5,831 nt of DNA from UBA12158 sp035562735 (GTDB taxonomy: Bacteria; Patescibacteriota; Microgenomatia; UBA12405): assembly GCA_035562735.1 (NCBI GenBank), contig DATMWB010000006.1:1-5831 (forward strand). Direction: 5' to 3'. Below are positions 5,819 to 5,831 of the stretch, in pieces; within the stretch, counting starts at the first letter, position 1, and each line of letters begins with the position of its first letter. The translations under genes and the position numbers were made by a program. The notes beneath the pieces were generated by a model, which saw nothing but the letters and a program-made list of their open reading frames with translations, had not been told where the DNA came from and made no database searches.

Positions 5819-5831
5819 ATGGCTATCCCAA
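5819..5831 (+). CDS. start of a further gene, four codons visible (MAIP)
   Basis: ATG GCT ATC CCA then A before the window ends. The start lies 4 nt after the stop of the small membrane protein, so the two could be co-transcribed. The next codon begins with AA, so it encodes Lys or Asn. Ribosomal protein bL32 typically begins MAVPK or MAIPK, which would fit, but four residues cannot establish this. Confidence 0.3.

Overview
This is an AT-rich window (roughly one third G+C by eye) from a bacterium. The genes are densely packed, lack visible Shine-Dalgarno sites, and several lie directly downstream of a -10-like hexamer. Together with a degenerate Clp-type ATPase, a small DnaJ-type zinc-finger membrane protein and a tail-anchored proline-rich protein, this resembles a Candidate Phyla Radiation (Patescibacteria, perhaps Microgenomates) genome. 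That placement is an inference from style, not from a marker gene. The genetic code looks standard: visible stops are TAA (five) and TAG (one).

Layout. Positions 1-1322 are on the minus strand. A 97-residue protein with a DnaJ-like zinc finger and one membrane segment (1029-1322) is followed, with no spacing at all (TAAATG), by a Clp/AAA+ ATPase-like gene (1-1028) that runs off the left edge. The visible ATPase part has two Clp N-domain repeats and the start of a first AAA+ module. Walker A is intact, but the Walker B glutamate, the aromatic pore loop and the arginine fingers all appear replaced. A 92-bp divergent promoter region (1323-1414) with a central inverted repeat separates this pair from the plus-strand genes.

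Positions 1415-3777 encode a two-gene ABC-2 type transporter: an ATPase followed 2 bp later by a 12-helix permease whose two halves look like a tandem duplication. A new promoter then overlaps the permease stop codon. It precedes a 167-residue proline-rich tail-anchored protein (3807-4310) and a GT-C type integral membrane glycosyltransferase (about 4291-5667). Last come a 30-residue single-helix membrane protein with its own promoter (5722-5814) and the first four codons of another gene at the right edge.

The common theme is the cell envelope: a membrane-tethered Clp-like pair, an ABC transporter, a tail-anchored protein and a polyprenyl-sugar-type transferase. No RNA genes, CRISPR arrays, insertion sequences or convincing intrinsic terminators were seen. 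No gene-free stretch exceeds 100 bp. The most notable points are the degenerate ATPase coupled to the zinc-finger membrane protein, the repeated leaderless promoter layout, and the duplicated permease.
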